In this document: positions 1-7,381 of the stretch, in pieces
How positions within the stretch are numbered: position 1 is the stretch's first letter
How the letters are laid out: each line of letters begins with the position of its first letter
Assembly (NCBI GenBank): GCA_964457945.1
Contig: CAYWFX010000058.1
Coordinates: 1 to 16,496 of the forward strand
Source of the DNA: PHAA01 sp964457945
GTDB taxonomy: Bacteria > Bacillota > Syntrophomonadia > Syntrophomonadales > Syntrophomonadaceae
Direction: 5' to 3'
Length of the DNA: 16,496 bases
The notes under the pieces: generated by a model
What the model was told of the DNA's origin: nothing
Seen by the model: only the letters and a program-made list of their open reading frames with translations
Database searches by the model: none
Made by a program: the position numbers and the translations under genes

Positions 1-2237
1 ATTCGGGAGCCAAGCTGGAAGAAAGCGGGCTTAGCGGAGCGGGCTTTTCCTCAGTGAATACGGGACCCAGCATACCAGCAGGAGCAACTATAATAATCTC
101 GGGCAGCTTCGCATCGGTAAACATCAATGCACCCGGTCTTAATATAGAGGTAGCCGGGGGCAGCAGCATTGAACAGATTAATCTGGGTACAGCAGCCGGT
201 GGAACTTCTCTAACCCTTGCCTTAGGAGCAAGCGTAAAAACTCTTCAGGTCAATGCTGTGGCCCATGTAAAAGGTGATGGCAACATTCAAACAGCCAACA
301 TAAACGTTAGCGGCGTAAAAATTGATAATCCTCCCGCAAACACTAAGGTATCGGATGGTATTGTGGCTGATGTGGGAGGAAAGGAAGTAAGCGGAAGTAG
401 TGGTGGCAATGAACAGCCAACTAATACACCCCCTACCACCCCGGAAATAACTATAGAACCAGGATCGGGCATTGTGACCATCAATGATATCGTAAAGATT
501 ACCGCATTTTCTACTGATGCAGAGAAAGACGCAATCACCTATGAATGGACGGGAAGACTAAATGAATCCTCTGTTTATTCATCAGGAAAACACAATGTCT
601 CGGTAATAGCAGTAGACGAACACGGTCTTAGATCCGAATCCAAAGCCATTGTGTTTTTTGTTCTCGATAGTACGGGGAAAAATGGAGCTCTAAAACTAGA
701 GAGTTCAAAATCGAAAATAATTTATGAAAATGACATTAATGGAGCAGTCATTACAAAATATACATTTAATGTTCCATCCGTATCTGGTCACAGCAGTCCA
801 AACGATTATGCCTGGGTAAAAGGATTTAACATTAACACCCAGCAGTGGGATCAACTTGATTATGCGAAAACCCTCAACGGGCAGTATTTTGGGAGGACCA
901 TATATTCGGGTTCATACTCAAAATTGGAATTTTATTATTATACAGATCACAAATGCATGTATAAAGAATCCAATATTTCCTATACGGTAGAATTTTCCGT
1001 TGATGAAGGTCGTGCCAAAATCATACCGACTGCAGGTAGTACCGTGGACCAAACAAATCTGACCATTTCCGGGCTGAAAGGTGCCAAATTGTGGCTAAAT
1101 CCATCAGCAGGTACGGGCGGAAGTGTTCCAGTAGTAAATACGACCCGTGTTGCCGGAACTTACAGTATGGACATTACTGCAAGCGGAGATCATACCCTGG
1201 GAACAGGAGTATTTAAAGTAGTGGAAGTTGATAACGCCGACAAGATCATCGGATTCGGCACAGTAACTGTCACAGCTTCAGAGGTAGCAGCTGCGCCAGG
1301 GACAAAGCTTAGTGCAACAATCACACCAGCTGTAAGTGGTACCCCAGGCAGGACAAACCTGACTATTTCTGGACTAACCGGCACTAAATTGTGGCTCAAC
1401 CCGAAAGCAGGTGCAGGCGGAAGCTATTCAGTAGTAAATTTGGCCCGTGTTAACGGAACTTACAGTAGGGATATTACCGCGACCGGAGACTACATCCTGA
1501 AAGATGACACCCTGGGAGCAGGAACCCTGGGAGCAGGAACTTTCAACGTTGTCGAAGTTGACGGCAGCAACAAAGTCACCGGATTCGGTACAGTAACCGT
1601 CAGAGCGTCAGATGTTACAGTAGTTCCAAACAACGCACCAACAGTAGCAAATCCAATAACAGATCAAACAGCTACAGTAGGTGATGGAGATGTCACAATA
1701 AATACAAGGTACACATTTGCAGATGCTGATTATGATCCATTAACAATCACAGCAGTATCAAGTGATCCAGGAAAAGCAACAGTGAAAGTAATTGATGATT
1801 CTTTATATTATCAAGGTCTTTCATATGTAGTAGTAAGCCCAGTAGCTGCTGGAACAACTACAATCACTGTAACAGCTAATGATGGAGATGAGGTAACGGT
1901 AGATGAAAAATTTGATGTAGTGGTATCAGGAGGACCAGTAGCAGCATCCGGCTTAACAGTATCACTAACAGAAGCTACAGTAGGATGTTCAGTTTATATA
2001 AGCATTACAGCAGCTGCAGATGTTAGCCATGCCGTATACTTCAGAGTGGTAGCCTCTGAACCAACAGCCCTTAATGTAGGAACTGATCTTAGCACTACAA
2101 TTGCATCCCCACCCTGGACGTTGGCACCAACAACTCAAGAAGTACCAGCAAGTAACGGTCAATTTGTAGAAGCAGTTGAAGTTGAAAAAGTGAATTATTT
2201 GCTAACAAAATGGGGTAAATCAGTTGTACCATATTAA
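1..2237 (+). CDS. Modular cell-surface protein, 5' partial (SLH-protein-like beta and Ig-like modules)
   Basis: The reading frame is open to the left edge (first full codon at 3), and the GTG at 54 has no Shine-Dalgarno, so the true start lies upstream. Residues below count from that GTG. Residues 1-95 are a glycine/valine-rich beta-repeat segment (AGATIIISGSFASVNINAPG, then ANINVSGVKI) of a type I know from Clostridia and Paenibacillus proteins that also carry SLH domains. Residues 125-205 look like a PKD/Ig-type domain (TPEITIEPGSG). Residues 320-412 and 420-522 are two copies of one module sharing TNLTISGL, KLWLNP and FGTVTV. Residues 526-630 resemble a cadherin/Ig-like domain (NAPTVANPITDQTATVGDG), followed by a 95-residue tail. 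No catalytic motif is visible. It is probably secreted and structural or adhesive. A terminator follows, so it is likely a separate transcript from the next gene. An SLH region upstream of the window is inferred, not seen. Confidence 0.8.
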   Translation, partial: SGAKLEESGLSGAGFSSVNTGPSIPAGATIIISGSFASVNINAPGLNIEVAGGSSIEQINLGTAAGGTSLTLALGASVKTLQVNAVAHVKGDGNIQTANINVSGVKIDNPPANTKVSDGIVADVGGKEVSGSSGGNEQPTNTPPTTPEITIEPGSGIVTINDIVKITAFSTDAEKDAITYEWTGRLNESSVYSSGKHNVSVIAVDEHGLRSESKAIVFFVLDSTGKNGALKLESSKSKIIYENDINGAVITKYTFNVPSVSGHSSPNDYAWVKGFNINTQQWDQLDYAKTLNGQYFGRTIYSGSYSKLEFYYYTDHKCMYKESNISYTVEFSVDEGRAKIIPTAGSTVDQTNLTISGLKGAKLWLNPSAGTGGSVPVVNTTRVAGTYSMDITASGDHTLGTGVFKVVEVDNADKIIGFGTVTVTASEVAAAPGTKLSATITPAVSGTPGRTNLTISGLTGTKLWLNPKAGAGGSYSVVNLARVNGTYSRDITATGDYILKDDTLGAGTLGAGTFNVVEVDGSNKVTGFGTVTVRASDVTVVPNNAPTVANPITDQTATVGDGDVTINTRYTFADADYDPLTITAVSSDPGKATVKVIDDSLYYQGLSYVVVSPVAAGTTTITVTANDGDEVTVDEKFDVVVSGGPVAASGLTVSLTEATVGCSVYISITAAADVSHAVYFRVVASEPTALNVGTDLSTTIASPPWTLAPTTQEVPASNGQFVEAVEVEKVNYLLTKWGKSVVPY
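1011..1289 (+). repeat. Intragenic repeat module, copy 1
   Basis: First of two tandem domain copies inside the partial surface-protein gene, encoding about 93 residues. Shared landmarks with copy 2 are TNLTISGL, KLWLNP, the G-T-Y-S-x-D-I-T-A segment, VVEVD and GFGTVTV. DNA similarity remains visible, for example aacttacagta followed by gga-attac in both copies, which suggests duplication of a single domain. Confidence 0.75.
1311..1619 (+). repeat. Intragenic repeat module, copy 2
   Basis: Second copy of the module, about 103 residues. It differs from copy 1 mainly by an expansion before the VVEVD segment (ILKDDTLGAGTLGAGTF against HTLGTGVF), part of which is an exact 15 bp tandem duplication. 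Confidence 0.75.
1509..1538 (+). repeat. 15 bp perfect tandem duplication
   Basis: ACCCTGGGAGCAGGA occurs twice in direct succession (1509-1523 and 1524-1538), encoding TLGAG-TLGAG in frame. The copies are identical, so the duplication is probably recent. Confidence 0.9.
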
Positions 2238-2321
2238 GGATGCTAAAAAATGAAATGCTTTCTATAATCAATTAGCGAAATGAGTCCCCTGTACTAAAAG
2301 CGCAGGGCGAAAGTTTAAGTT

Positions 2322-2367
2322 CCGCAGACAGAGTCGAACCAGGCTCACCTGCGGGGCTTTTTCTTTT
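2322..2367 (+). terminator. Rho-independent terminator after the first surface-protein gene
   Basis: CCGCAG (2322-2327) pairs with CTGCGG (2349-2354), with an inner GAG/CTC helix (2331-2333 with 2344-2346), followed by GGC and a T-rich run (2358-2366). A smaller CCCTG/CAGGG hairpin (2287-2291 with 2303-2307) precedes it. Confidence 0.6.
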
Positions 2368-2492
2368 CAGATACCCTAGCGGACAAAGAGCAATCCTCAG
2401 TTCCAAGGGGTATTGAATTTATCTTAATGATGTAATCAAACAAAAACCAAATTGAGTTATAGCTTAAAGCTTAAAGCCAACTGTTTATAGAT

Positions 2493-2530
2493 AATCACCT
2501 CCAGCATTTTGGGCGGGGGTGATTTTCTTC
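2493..2530 (+). terminator. Hairpin with T-rich tail in the intergenic region
   Basis: The ten-base arm AATCACCTCC (2493-2502) pairs with GGGGGTGATT (2515-2524), with one G-T wobble and a 12-base loop, followed by TTCTTC. It could be a second terminator, or an attenuator in the leader of the downstream SLH gene if transcription starts upstream of it. Confidence 0.5.
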
Positions 2531-2679
2531 TAAACATAGCCAAATAATGGGATTTAATTGCAGGAGAATTGTCTGTTAATGGAGAATACTGCATTTATAT
2601 GTAATGCGGATGAGTTCTATAGAAGGATTTGTGGGTTCACCCAGTGTTACGGAATAATTTATGGAAAGGCAGGTAAGTT
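2531..2679 (+). other. Leader region of the SLH-protein gene, small repeats only
   Basis: This stretch has no gene. It contains a direct repeat GGAGAAT (2563-2569 and 2581-2587) and two short inverted pairs: TGCAG/CTGCA (2559-2563 with 2589-2593) and GCATT/AATGC (2591-2595 with 2603-2607). I could not assign a convincing -35/-10 pair or a known riboswitch. The gene's Shine-Dalgarno is AAAGGCAGG at 2665-2673. Confidence 0.4.
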
Positions 2680-5600
2680 ATGGACATGGTGAGGAAACAA
2701 ATAGGACTGTTGGGTGCGATCATGCTATTTCTGTTTAGCATATCCTTATCCTTGGTAAGTCCTGCCCTGGCCGCAGATGCAGTTACTCCGGCCCAAACTC
2801 CAACAGTAGCACCGGTACTAGTATCTCAGTTTAAAGACGTCCCCTCTACTGAAGCTAACGCCATATATGTGAATTACTTAGCAAGTAAAGAGATCATCAA
2901 GGGCTATCCAGATGGAGGATTTCACCCCGATGAAGGACTAACTCGTGCCCAGGCAGCAACTATTATTGTCAAAGCCGCCGGGTTGAAAGTTGATCCCCAA
3001 TTGCCGATGCCATTCAGTGATGTACCTCAAAGTCACTGGGCCAAAGACTATATAGCTGCAGCTTCCAAGGCAGGATACCTGAGTGGTTATCCCGACCAAA
3101 GCTTTCACCCTGACGAAAAAATAAGCCGTGCCCAGGGTATCAGTTTAACATTACGCCTCTCCAAAGAACCTCTGAAAGGTGCAGAGTTACCTAAGTTAAG
3201 CGACATAGACTCTAAACACTGGGCCGCCCCGGCAGTGGCCGTAGGACTGGCTTCTGGTATGGTAGGACTTAGCCCTGACGGCAAACAATACCTGCCTGAT
3301 GCAGCGTTCACCAGGATAAACCTGGCTCATGCATTAGGCCTGCTGTTAACGGAAGATCCAGGGTTAAATACCACCAGCCTGCCCGGAAAAATAAAATCCA
3401 TAATTGGAACGGTAAAAATAAAGAGCGGCAGTGGTTCAGAACAAGAGATTAAGAACGAAAGCAATGTTAACGCAGGAGAAATTATAATAACCGGAGCCAA
3501 TAGCAGTTGCGAGCTAAGTTACCCGGATGGCAGCAGCATGCTTATAAAAGAAAACACGGAGATAAGCGTCAAAGAAGCAAAAGGTAGAATATATATCAAA
3601 ACCGATGGCAGTGAAAGCATAGCTGTGGACTGGTTAAACCTGGTATTAAAAAAGGGAACCATGTTTGGAGCCTTGGCTACCAAGTCCGAAGGACAGAGCG
3701 AAGAAAAAACAACCAGCCCCAGTGAAAGCAAAAAGACCGGACAGTTATACCAGATAAACGACCAATTCATAGCTAGTCTAAATGGTTGGGATTTGTTAGC
3801 CGCCGATGAAGAAGCACAACCCTGGTGGAAAGTATCCCAAACCAAAAAAGTAAAAGTAAAAGTCGATATGCCATGGGGAGTTGCAGCTATCAGGGGCACA
3901 TTTGTCATGATAAATGTAAGCCCCACTGGACAATCAACCATAAGCTGTCTTATCGGATCCGCCGAAGTTACCAATGGAGGACAAACTGTACCTTTGACCC
4001 AGGGACTGGGAACCCAGTTAACTACCTCTACTGCACCCCCAGCAGCTACAGTTGCTCTGACCAGAGAACAGGTGCAGGCATTCCAATCAGTACTGGCCTG
4101 GATAGAGACGACTGCTCAGACCATGGAAATCAATCAAGCAGCAGCACCTCCACCCCCTCCTATAGCGGAAGTCCCCACAGCTGTTGCTCCAACCAATCCG
4201 GTAGTTCCCGTCCCGGCTGCACCAGTATTACCAACAGCACCACCGGTGACTACCCCCTCATTAACGAGCATACTTAGTTCAGCGCTTACCAGCGCTAGCC
4301 AGACAGCAGCTTCAGCCCCTGCTGCTGTGACCACGACTCAGCCGACCAGCAGTACCAGTAGTCACATTACACTGGGTAGTTGGAGCCTTACAACTGTGGC
4401 ATCAGTAGTATATGAAGCGGAGACAGTGGTATTAACCCAGGATTTCTATGTTACTAAGCCTTCAGCGCTTGGAGCCACCCAATATCAACTTCTTATTAAA
4501 GATAGTGGCACCTATTATCGTACTTTAAGTGCAATGACACCGGTGGGCCAGTATAGCAGGCAACTAGCAAAGATATTTGAAAGCCCGGGCAATATAATAG
4601 TTAAATTTTTCAACGATACTTCTGGCCAAATAGGGATGTACCAGTTGGCTGGCAATGGATTGCTGGAAAATCTGGCTACCAAGACTATATCAGGAACCAT
4701 AACGCTTCCTGAAGGCAAGGTGGCTCCTATTGGAGGGATAAGACTGTCGCTTTACGCTTCTGGTCAAGATATTGGTGGCTATAATAATAACCGTCAAAGT
4801 CTCGTTATACCTGCCGGTGCTAGTTCTTTATCATATTCTATCCCGGTAGCGGATAACATTGAGACCGGTAAGTATAAGATCAATTACTTTATCTATGAAG
4901 CCTACGCTGAACCTTACGTAAGATTTGGGTTTTATGAAAACCCGGTAAATGTTATTGATGGCAGCAAGAGTAATATAGATTTAGCTATAGTTTTAGGAAA
5001 GACTATTTCGGGCCAGATCAACCTGCCCTCACCCAACAATAGCAGTAAAACTAAATACATCGAAATTAAAGTGGATAAGATCATAGGTGCTAGTACTGCA
5101 TACAGTGTAGGCACCGGATATCCCATTTCGACAGGGCAAAGTTCTGCTCAATTTACCTGGGTTGTTGAACCGGGTGACTACAAAATAGGATACACAATTT
5201 CGGACAGACAATTCTGCGGCGAAAACAATTACCTGTCTTACGGATTCTACAATCAATCGGGAACGGTTATTAACGAAAATGATAGTACACTAATCACGGT
5301 AAGTACGGCGGATATTCCTAATGTGGATATGACCATATTAACTGGTTATACCATTACTGGAACCGTATCTCTGCCTGCTGGGCATACTGCCCCAACAGGA
5401 GGCGTGGGCGTAAGTGTAAGTACCTACAATAGTAACGGAAATTATTATTATGGTTTCGGTACTATAGCAGCAGGAAATAGCTCGGCATCATATTCGATAG
5501 CAGTACCACCGGGCACTTATACTCTGAATTTTTATACTTCTATTAATACTTATAATAGTACCAGTTACTTTTTTAACAATAACGATATTGGGGGGGTTAC

Positions 5601-6918
5601 CGTTATTAACAGCAATGTAGACGGTCCCAATATTACTTTAAAAATGGATGCCCAGACCAATCCTTCAATGGGTCCCGAAGCTGCTAATTCATTTCCAGCC
5701 ATAGACCCCGCAGGTATCGATAACAACACGCTGCTGGTGGGTAGGTTTGCCTTTAACTTAAATAGCCCTGCCTTTACCAGTTCATCTCTAGCGAATTTAC
5801 TCTGTCCCAAAGTAAGTTTATATTACAAATCTCCGACAGGGCAGTGGTTTGATCTCCAGGCAGCAAGCAACGGATCTTATCTGACTAATTCCGCCAATGC
5901 TACCACTCCACCGCCTATTTATTACATTATGAATGGCCAGCTAATGTTCAATGTTGCCAATGATAATCTCTATTATCCTGCCCAGACCGACATCCCCTGG
6001 CGCTTTACGGTCTCGCCCCCTGATGCCGGTGTAGGAATATGCAATAGTAATCCTACTATGGCCAGTCTTTCAATACCATCTAGCCGTGATGAAGGAAGAA
6101 TATGGGGAAGATTAGTAACCGGAAGTACAACGGGGACTACTCAAATCACTATGACGGCGACGGCTGGTGCAAGTAGCTGTGATAATTCGCCACTACCAAA
6201 AGTCATTTCGGTTAATGTCGTGCCGTATTTAAACATCAGTCCCAAGACAATAGACTTCGGGTATGCTACTACCCCAATGACTGTATTGGAATCAGTATAT
6301 GCACAGAACCTCTGGAGCAGTGGAGATCCAGTAACCTTGGAACTGGTAGACCTTTTTTCCGGGGCGATAGTTGCCAACTCATTCATTCAATCTTTGGTAG
6401 TTAATAACAACGATATTAGCTTTAACCTGGCTCCCGGGCTTAAGCATTCAGTTTATGGCATCAAAGCCATTAAGAATTCTGCTGTAATTGGCATGTCCAT
6501 ATTTGCGGTTGAGCCTGCAGGTAATCAAGCATTCATCCTGGGTGCCACCTATAGCAGTACAAGTAGATTGGCTGTCAAGATGCAGTGGGTAGAATCTGGC
6601 AGCACCTTTGATTTAAGCAAGCTGACTTTCCGCACGGGTTCTGGAGGGTCCCGCCAATTAACTGGAACATACACATTGCATCCGAAATATGATGAAGGCC
6701 CCTTAGTTGCTGGCGAGTATTCTCGTATGAATGTGAATGGTGAGCTGCTTATATGGTTAACCGATGCTGACAAAACTGCAATTGAAAGTCTGGTGTCAGG
6801 CTTGGGTATTGGCGGCGTTACCTCGCTGGATGCGGCAGCCGGATGGAATACAGATGCGTCCAATAATGCTGCTGCTGCAGATGGTGGCAATGTGGTTACC
6901 GTTACCATCCCAACTTAA
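2680..6918 (+). CDS. Secreted S-layer-homology protein with FecR-like domain and beta-sandwich repeats
   Basis: A 1412-residue secreted protein. Residues 1-31 form a signal peptide: a basic start, a hydrophobic core from about 9 to 27, and cleavage at ALA-AD. Three SLH repeats follow at about 50-102, 111-165 and 172-226 (FKDVP, FSDVP, LSDID starts; GYPDGGFHPDE motif), which in this family anchor proteins to secondary cell-wall polymer. Residues 238-325 and 395-450 form a FecR-like domain (IIGTVKIKSG; WGVAAIRGTFVMINV; CLIGSAEVTNGG), apparently split by a charged Ser/Lys/Glu-rich insertion. A Pro/Ala/Thr-rich linker follows (about 486-565). Three repeats starting GTITLPEG, GQINLPSP and GTVSLPAG (near 670, 776, 893) resemble carboxypeptidase-regulatory-like beta-sandwiches. 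The C-terminal 400 residues are unassigned. The start at 2680 has AGG six bases upstream and gives a full signal peptide. No enzyme motif is visible, so the role is likely structural or adhesive. Confidence 0.88.
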   Translation: MDMVRKQIGLLGAIMLFLFSISLSLVSPALAADAVTPAQTPTVAPVLVSQFKDVPSTEANAIYVNYLASKEIIKGYPDGGFHPDEGLTRAQAATIIVKAAGLKVDPQLPMPFSDVPQSHWAKDYIAAASKAGYLSGYPDQSFHPDEKISRAQGISLTLRLSKEPLKGAELPKLSDIDSKHWAAPAVAVGLASGMVGLSPDGKQYLPDAAFTRINLAHALGLLLTEDPGLNTTSLPGKIKSIIGTVKIKSGSGSEQEIKNESNVNAGEIIITGANSSCELSYPDGSSMLIKENTEISVKEAKGRIYIKTDGSESIAVDWLNLVLKKGTMFGALATKSEGQSEEKTTSPSESKKTGQLYQINDQFIASLNGWDLLAADEEAQPWWKVSQTKKVKVKVDMPWGVAAIRGTFVMINVSPTGQSTISCLIGSAEVTNGGQTVPLTQGLGTQLTTSTAPPAATVALTREQVQAFQSVLAWIETTAQTMEINQAAAPPPPPIAEVPTAVAPTNPVVPVPAAPVLPTAPPVTTPSLTSILSSALTSASQTAASAPAAVTTTQPTSSTSSHITLGSWSLTTVASVVYEAETVVLTQDFYVTKPSALGATQYQLLIKDSGTYYRTLSAMTPVGQYSRQLAKIFESPGNIIVKFFNDTSGQIGMYQLAGNGLLENLATKTISGTITLPEGKVAPIGGIRLSLYASGQDIGGYNNNRQSLVIPAGASSLSYSIPVADNIETGKYKINYFIYEAYAEPYVRFGFYENPVNVIDGSKSNIDLAIVLGKTISGQINLPSPNNSSKTKYIEIKVDKIIGASTAYSVGTGYPISTGQSSAQFTWVVEPGDYKIGYTISDRQFCGENNYLSYGFYNQSGTVINENDSTLITVSTADIPNVDMTILTGYTITGTVSLPAGHTAPTGGVGVSVSTYNSNGNYYYGFGTIAAGNSSASYSIAVPPGTYTLNFYTSINTYNSTSYFFNNNDIGGVTVINSNVDGPNITLKMDAQTNPSMGPEAANSFPAIDPAGIDNNTLLVGRFAFNLNSPAFTSSSLANLLCPKVSLYYKSPTGQWFDLQAASNGSYLTNSANATTPPPIYYIMNGQLMFNVANDNLYYPAQTDIPWRFTVSPPDAGVGICNSNPTMASLSIPSSRDEGRIWGRLVTGSTTGTTQITMTATAGASSCDNSPLPKVISVNVVPYLNISPKTIDFGYATTPMTVLESVYAQNLWSSGDPVTLELVDLFSGAIVANSFIQSLVVNNNDISFNLAPGLKHSVYGIKAIKNSAVIGMSIFAVEPAGNQAFILGATYSSTSRLAVKMQWVESGSTFDLSKLTFRTGSGGSRQLTGTYTLHPKYDEGPLVAGEYSRMNVNGELLIWLTDADKTAIESLVSGLGIGGVTSLDAAAGWNTDASNNAAAADGGNVVTVTIPT

Positions 6919-6965
6919 ACCAACAACCAGCAGTTCTTGGAGCTAATCTAATTGCTTATTTGCAC

Positions 6966-7002
6966 ATCACCCCCGGCTGGAAGATAGCCAACCGGGGGTG
7001 AT
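6966..7002 (+). terminator. Perfect 11 bp hairpin after the SLH gene, without T-tract
   Basis: ATCACCCCCGG (6966-6976) pairs perfectly with CCGGGGGTGAT (6992-7002), and GGCT/AGCC can stack inside. The position 48 bases after the stop codon is right for a terminator. However, the 3' flank (TGCTGATTTG) is not a T-run, so termination would be weak unless the original tail was displaced by the intron-like sequence that follows. Confidence 0.55.
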
Positions 7003-7003
7003 T

Positions 7004-7165
7004 GCTGATTTGCCCTGCATGGGCGATAACTTGGCGGTGAAAGTTCGCTACAGAATTGGTGGTAGGAACTGTTGGAAGAGGATAAGGGCGTCAATCGCAA
7101 GTTGGAGTCTGAAGGAAGTCTAATGTAAACGCTTGGTCTGACCAATTGAAAGCATACATAAGGAA
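7004..7165 (+). mobile_element. Probable group II intron domain I remnant
   Basis: No protein is encoded here. The string contains phrases that I recognise from the 5' domain I of bacterial group II introns: GGGCGATAACTTGGCGGTGA near 7020, GTCTGAAGGAAGTCTAATG near 7107, and ACATAAGG near 7156. There is no recognisable reverse transcriptase gene, domain V or 3' end, so the intron would be truncated to about 160 bases and inactive. The assignment is from memory of the family consensus, not from an alignment. Confidence 0.5.
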
Positions 7166-7185
7166 ATTCAGGGACGGTTCTTAAA

Positions 7186-7214
7186 TTGAAGTGAATTAAT
7201 CTTCGGGATATAAT
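7186..7214 (+). promoter_or_regulatory. Sigma-A-like promoter upstream of the 8-codon stub
   Basis: TTGAAG (7186-7191) and a perfect TATAAT (7209-7214) are separated by exactly 17 bases. A Shine-Dalgarno GGGGAG (7229-7234) and an ATG at 7241 follow in the right order, so this looks like an intact expression unit whose coding part has been lost. Confidence 0.6.
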
Positions 7215-7240
7215 TGCGAAAAAGCAATGGGGAGATACTT

Positions 7241-7333
7241 ATGCCAAGACTAGGACGAAAAAGGTGAATTTCAACCTATCATATAATCCAAAGGGGAAAC
7301 GAGTATTCATATTCCTGTTGAATGATGACAGAG
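7241..7333 (+). pseudogene. Truncated or decayed start of a gene, possibly a REP-associated (Y1/IS200-like) transposase
   Basis: The ATG at 7241 has GGGGAG six bases upstream but reads only MPRLGRKR before a TGA at 7265. This start resembles MPR-x-x-R-K beginnings of Y1/DUF1568-type transposases in Clostridia. In the shifted frame the sequence continues open as KVNFNLSYNPKGKRVFIF and ends in LNDDRE, reminiscent of the N-terminal segment of that family, but it runs straight into the terminator at 7337. An upstream CAGGGACGGTTCTT (7169-7182) resembles a short repeat I associate with such elements. The family assignment is weak; loss of most of the coding sequence is clear if a gene was ever here. 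Confidence 0.3.
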
Positions 7334-7336
7334 AAG

Positions 7337-7371
7337 AACCCCAGGTGTGTTCTATGGTTACACCTGGGGTT
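7337..7371. terminator. Bidirectional terminator between the convergent surface and min/cyclase units
   Basis: AACCCCAGGTGT (7337-7348) and ACACCTGGGGTT (7360-7371) form a perfect 12 bp stem with an 11-base loop. On the + strand it ends in a T-run (7370-7374). On the - strand the tail is TTCTTCTCT. It lies 10 bases from the end of the minus-strand cyclase gene and is the natural terminator of that operon. Confidence 0.85.
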
Positions 7372-7381
7372 TTTAACTTTC

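Noticed and set aside
2331..2346. tRNA T-arm-like GAGTCGAACCAGGCTC
   Set aside because: No acceptor stem, anticodon arm or CCA context around it; it is the inner part of the terminator hairpin.
2286..2360. Riboswitch-like string (AAAGCGCAGGGCGAAAG) after the first gene
   Set aside because: It resembled a c-di-GMP-I aptamer at first glance, but the conserved loop and receptor sequences are absent and it lies before a plain terminator downstream of a gene.
3519..3974. 151-codon minus-strand frame opposite the SLH gene
   Set aside because: Antisense shadow of a convincing gene, with no Shine-Dalgarno or recognisable domain.
3825..4277. 150-codon + strand frame inside the SLH gene
   Set aside because: It overlaps the much longer SLH reading frame in another phase, has low-complexity Ser/Thr content and no ribosome binding site.
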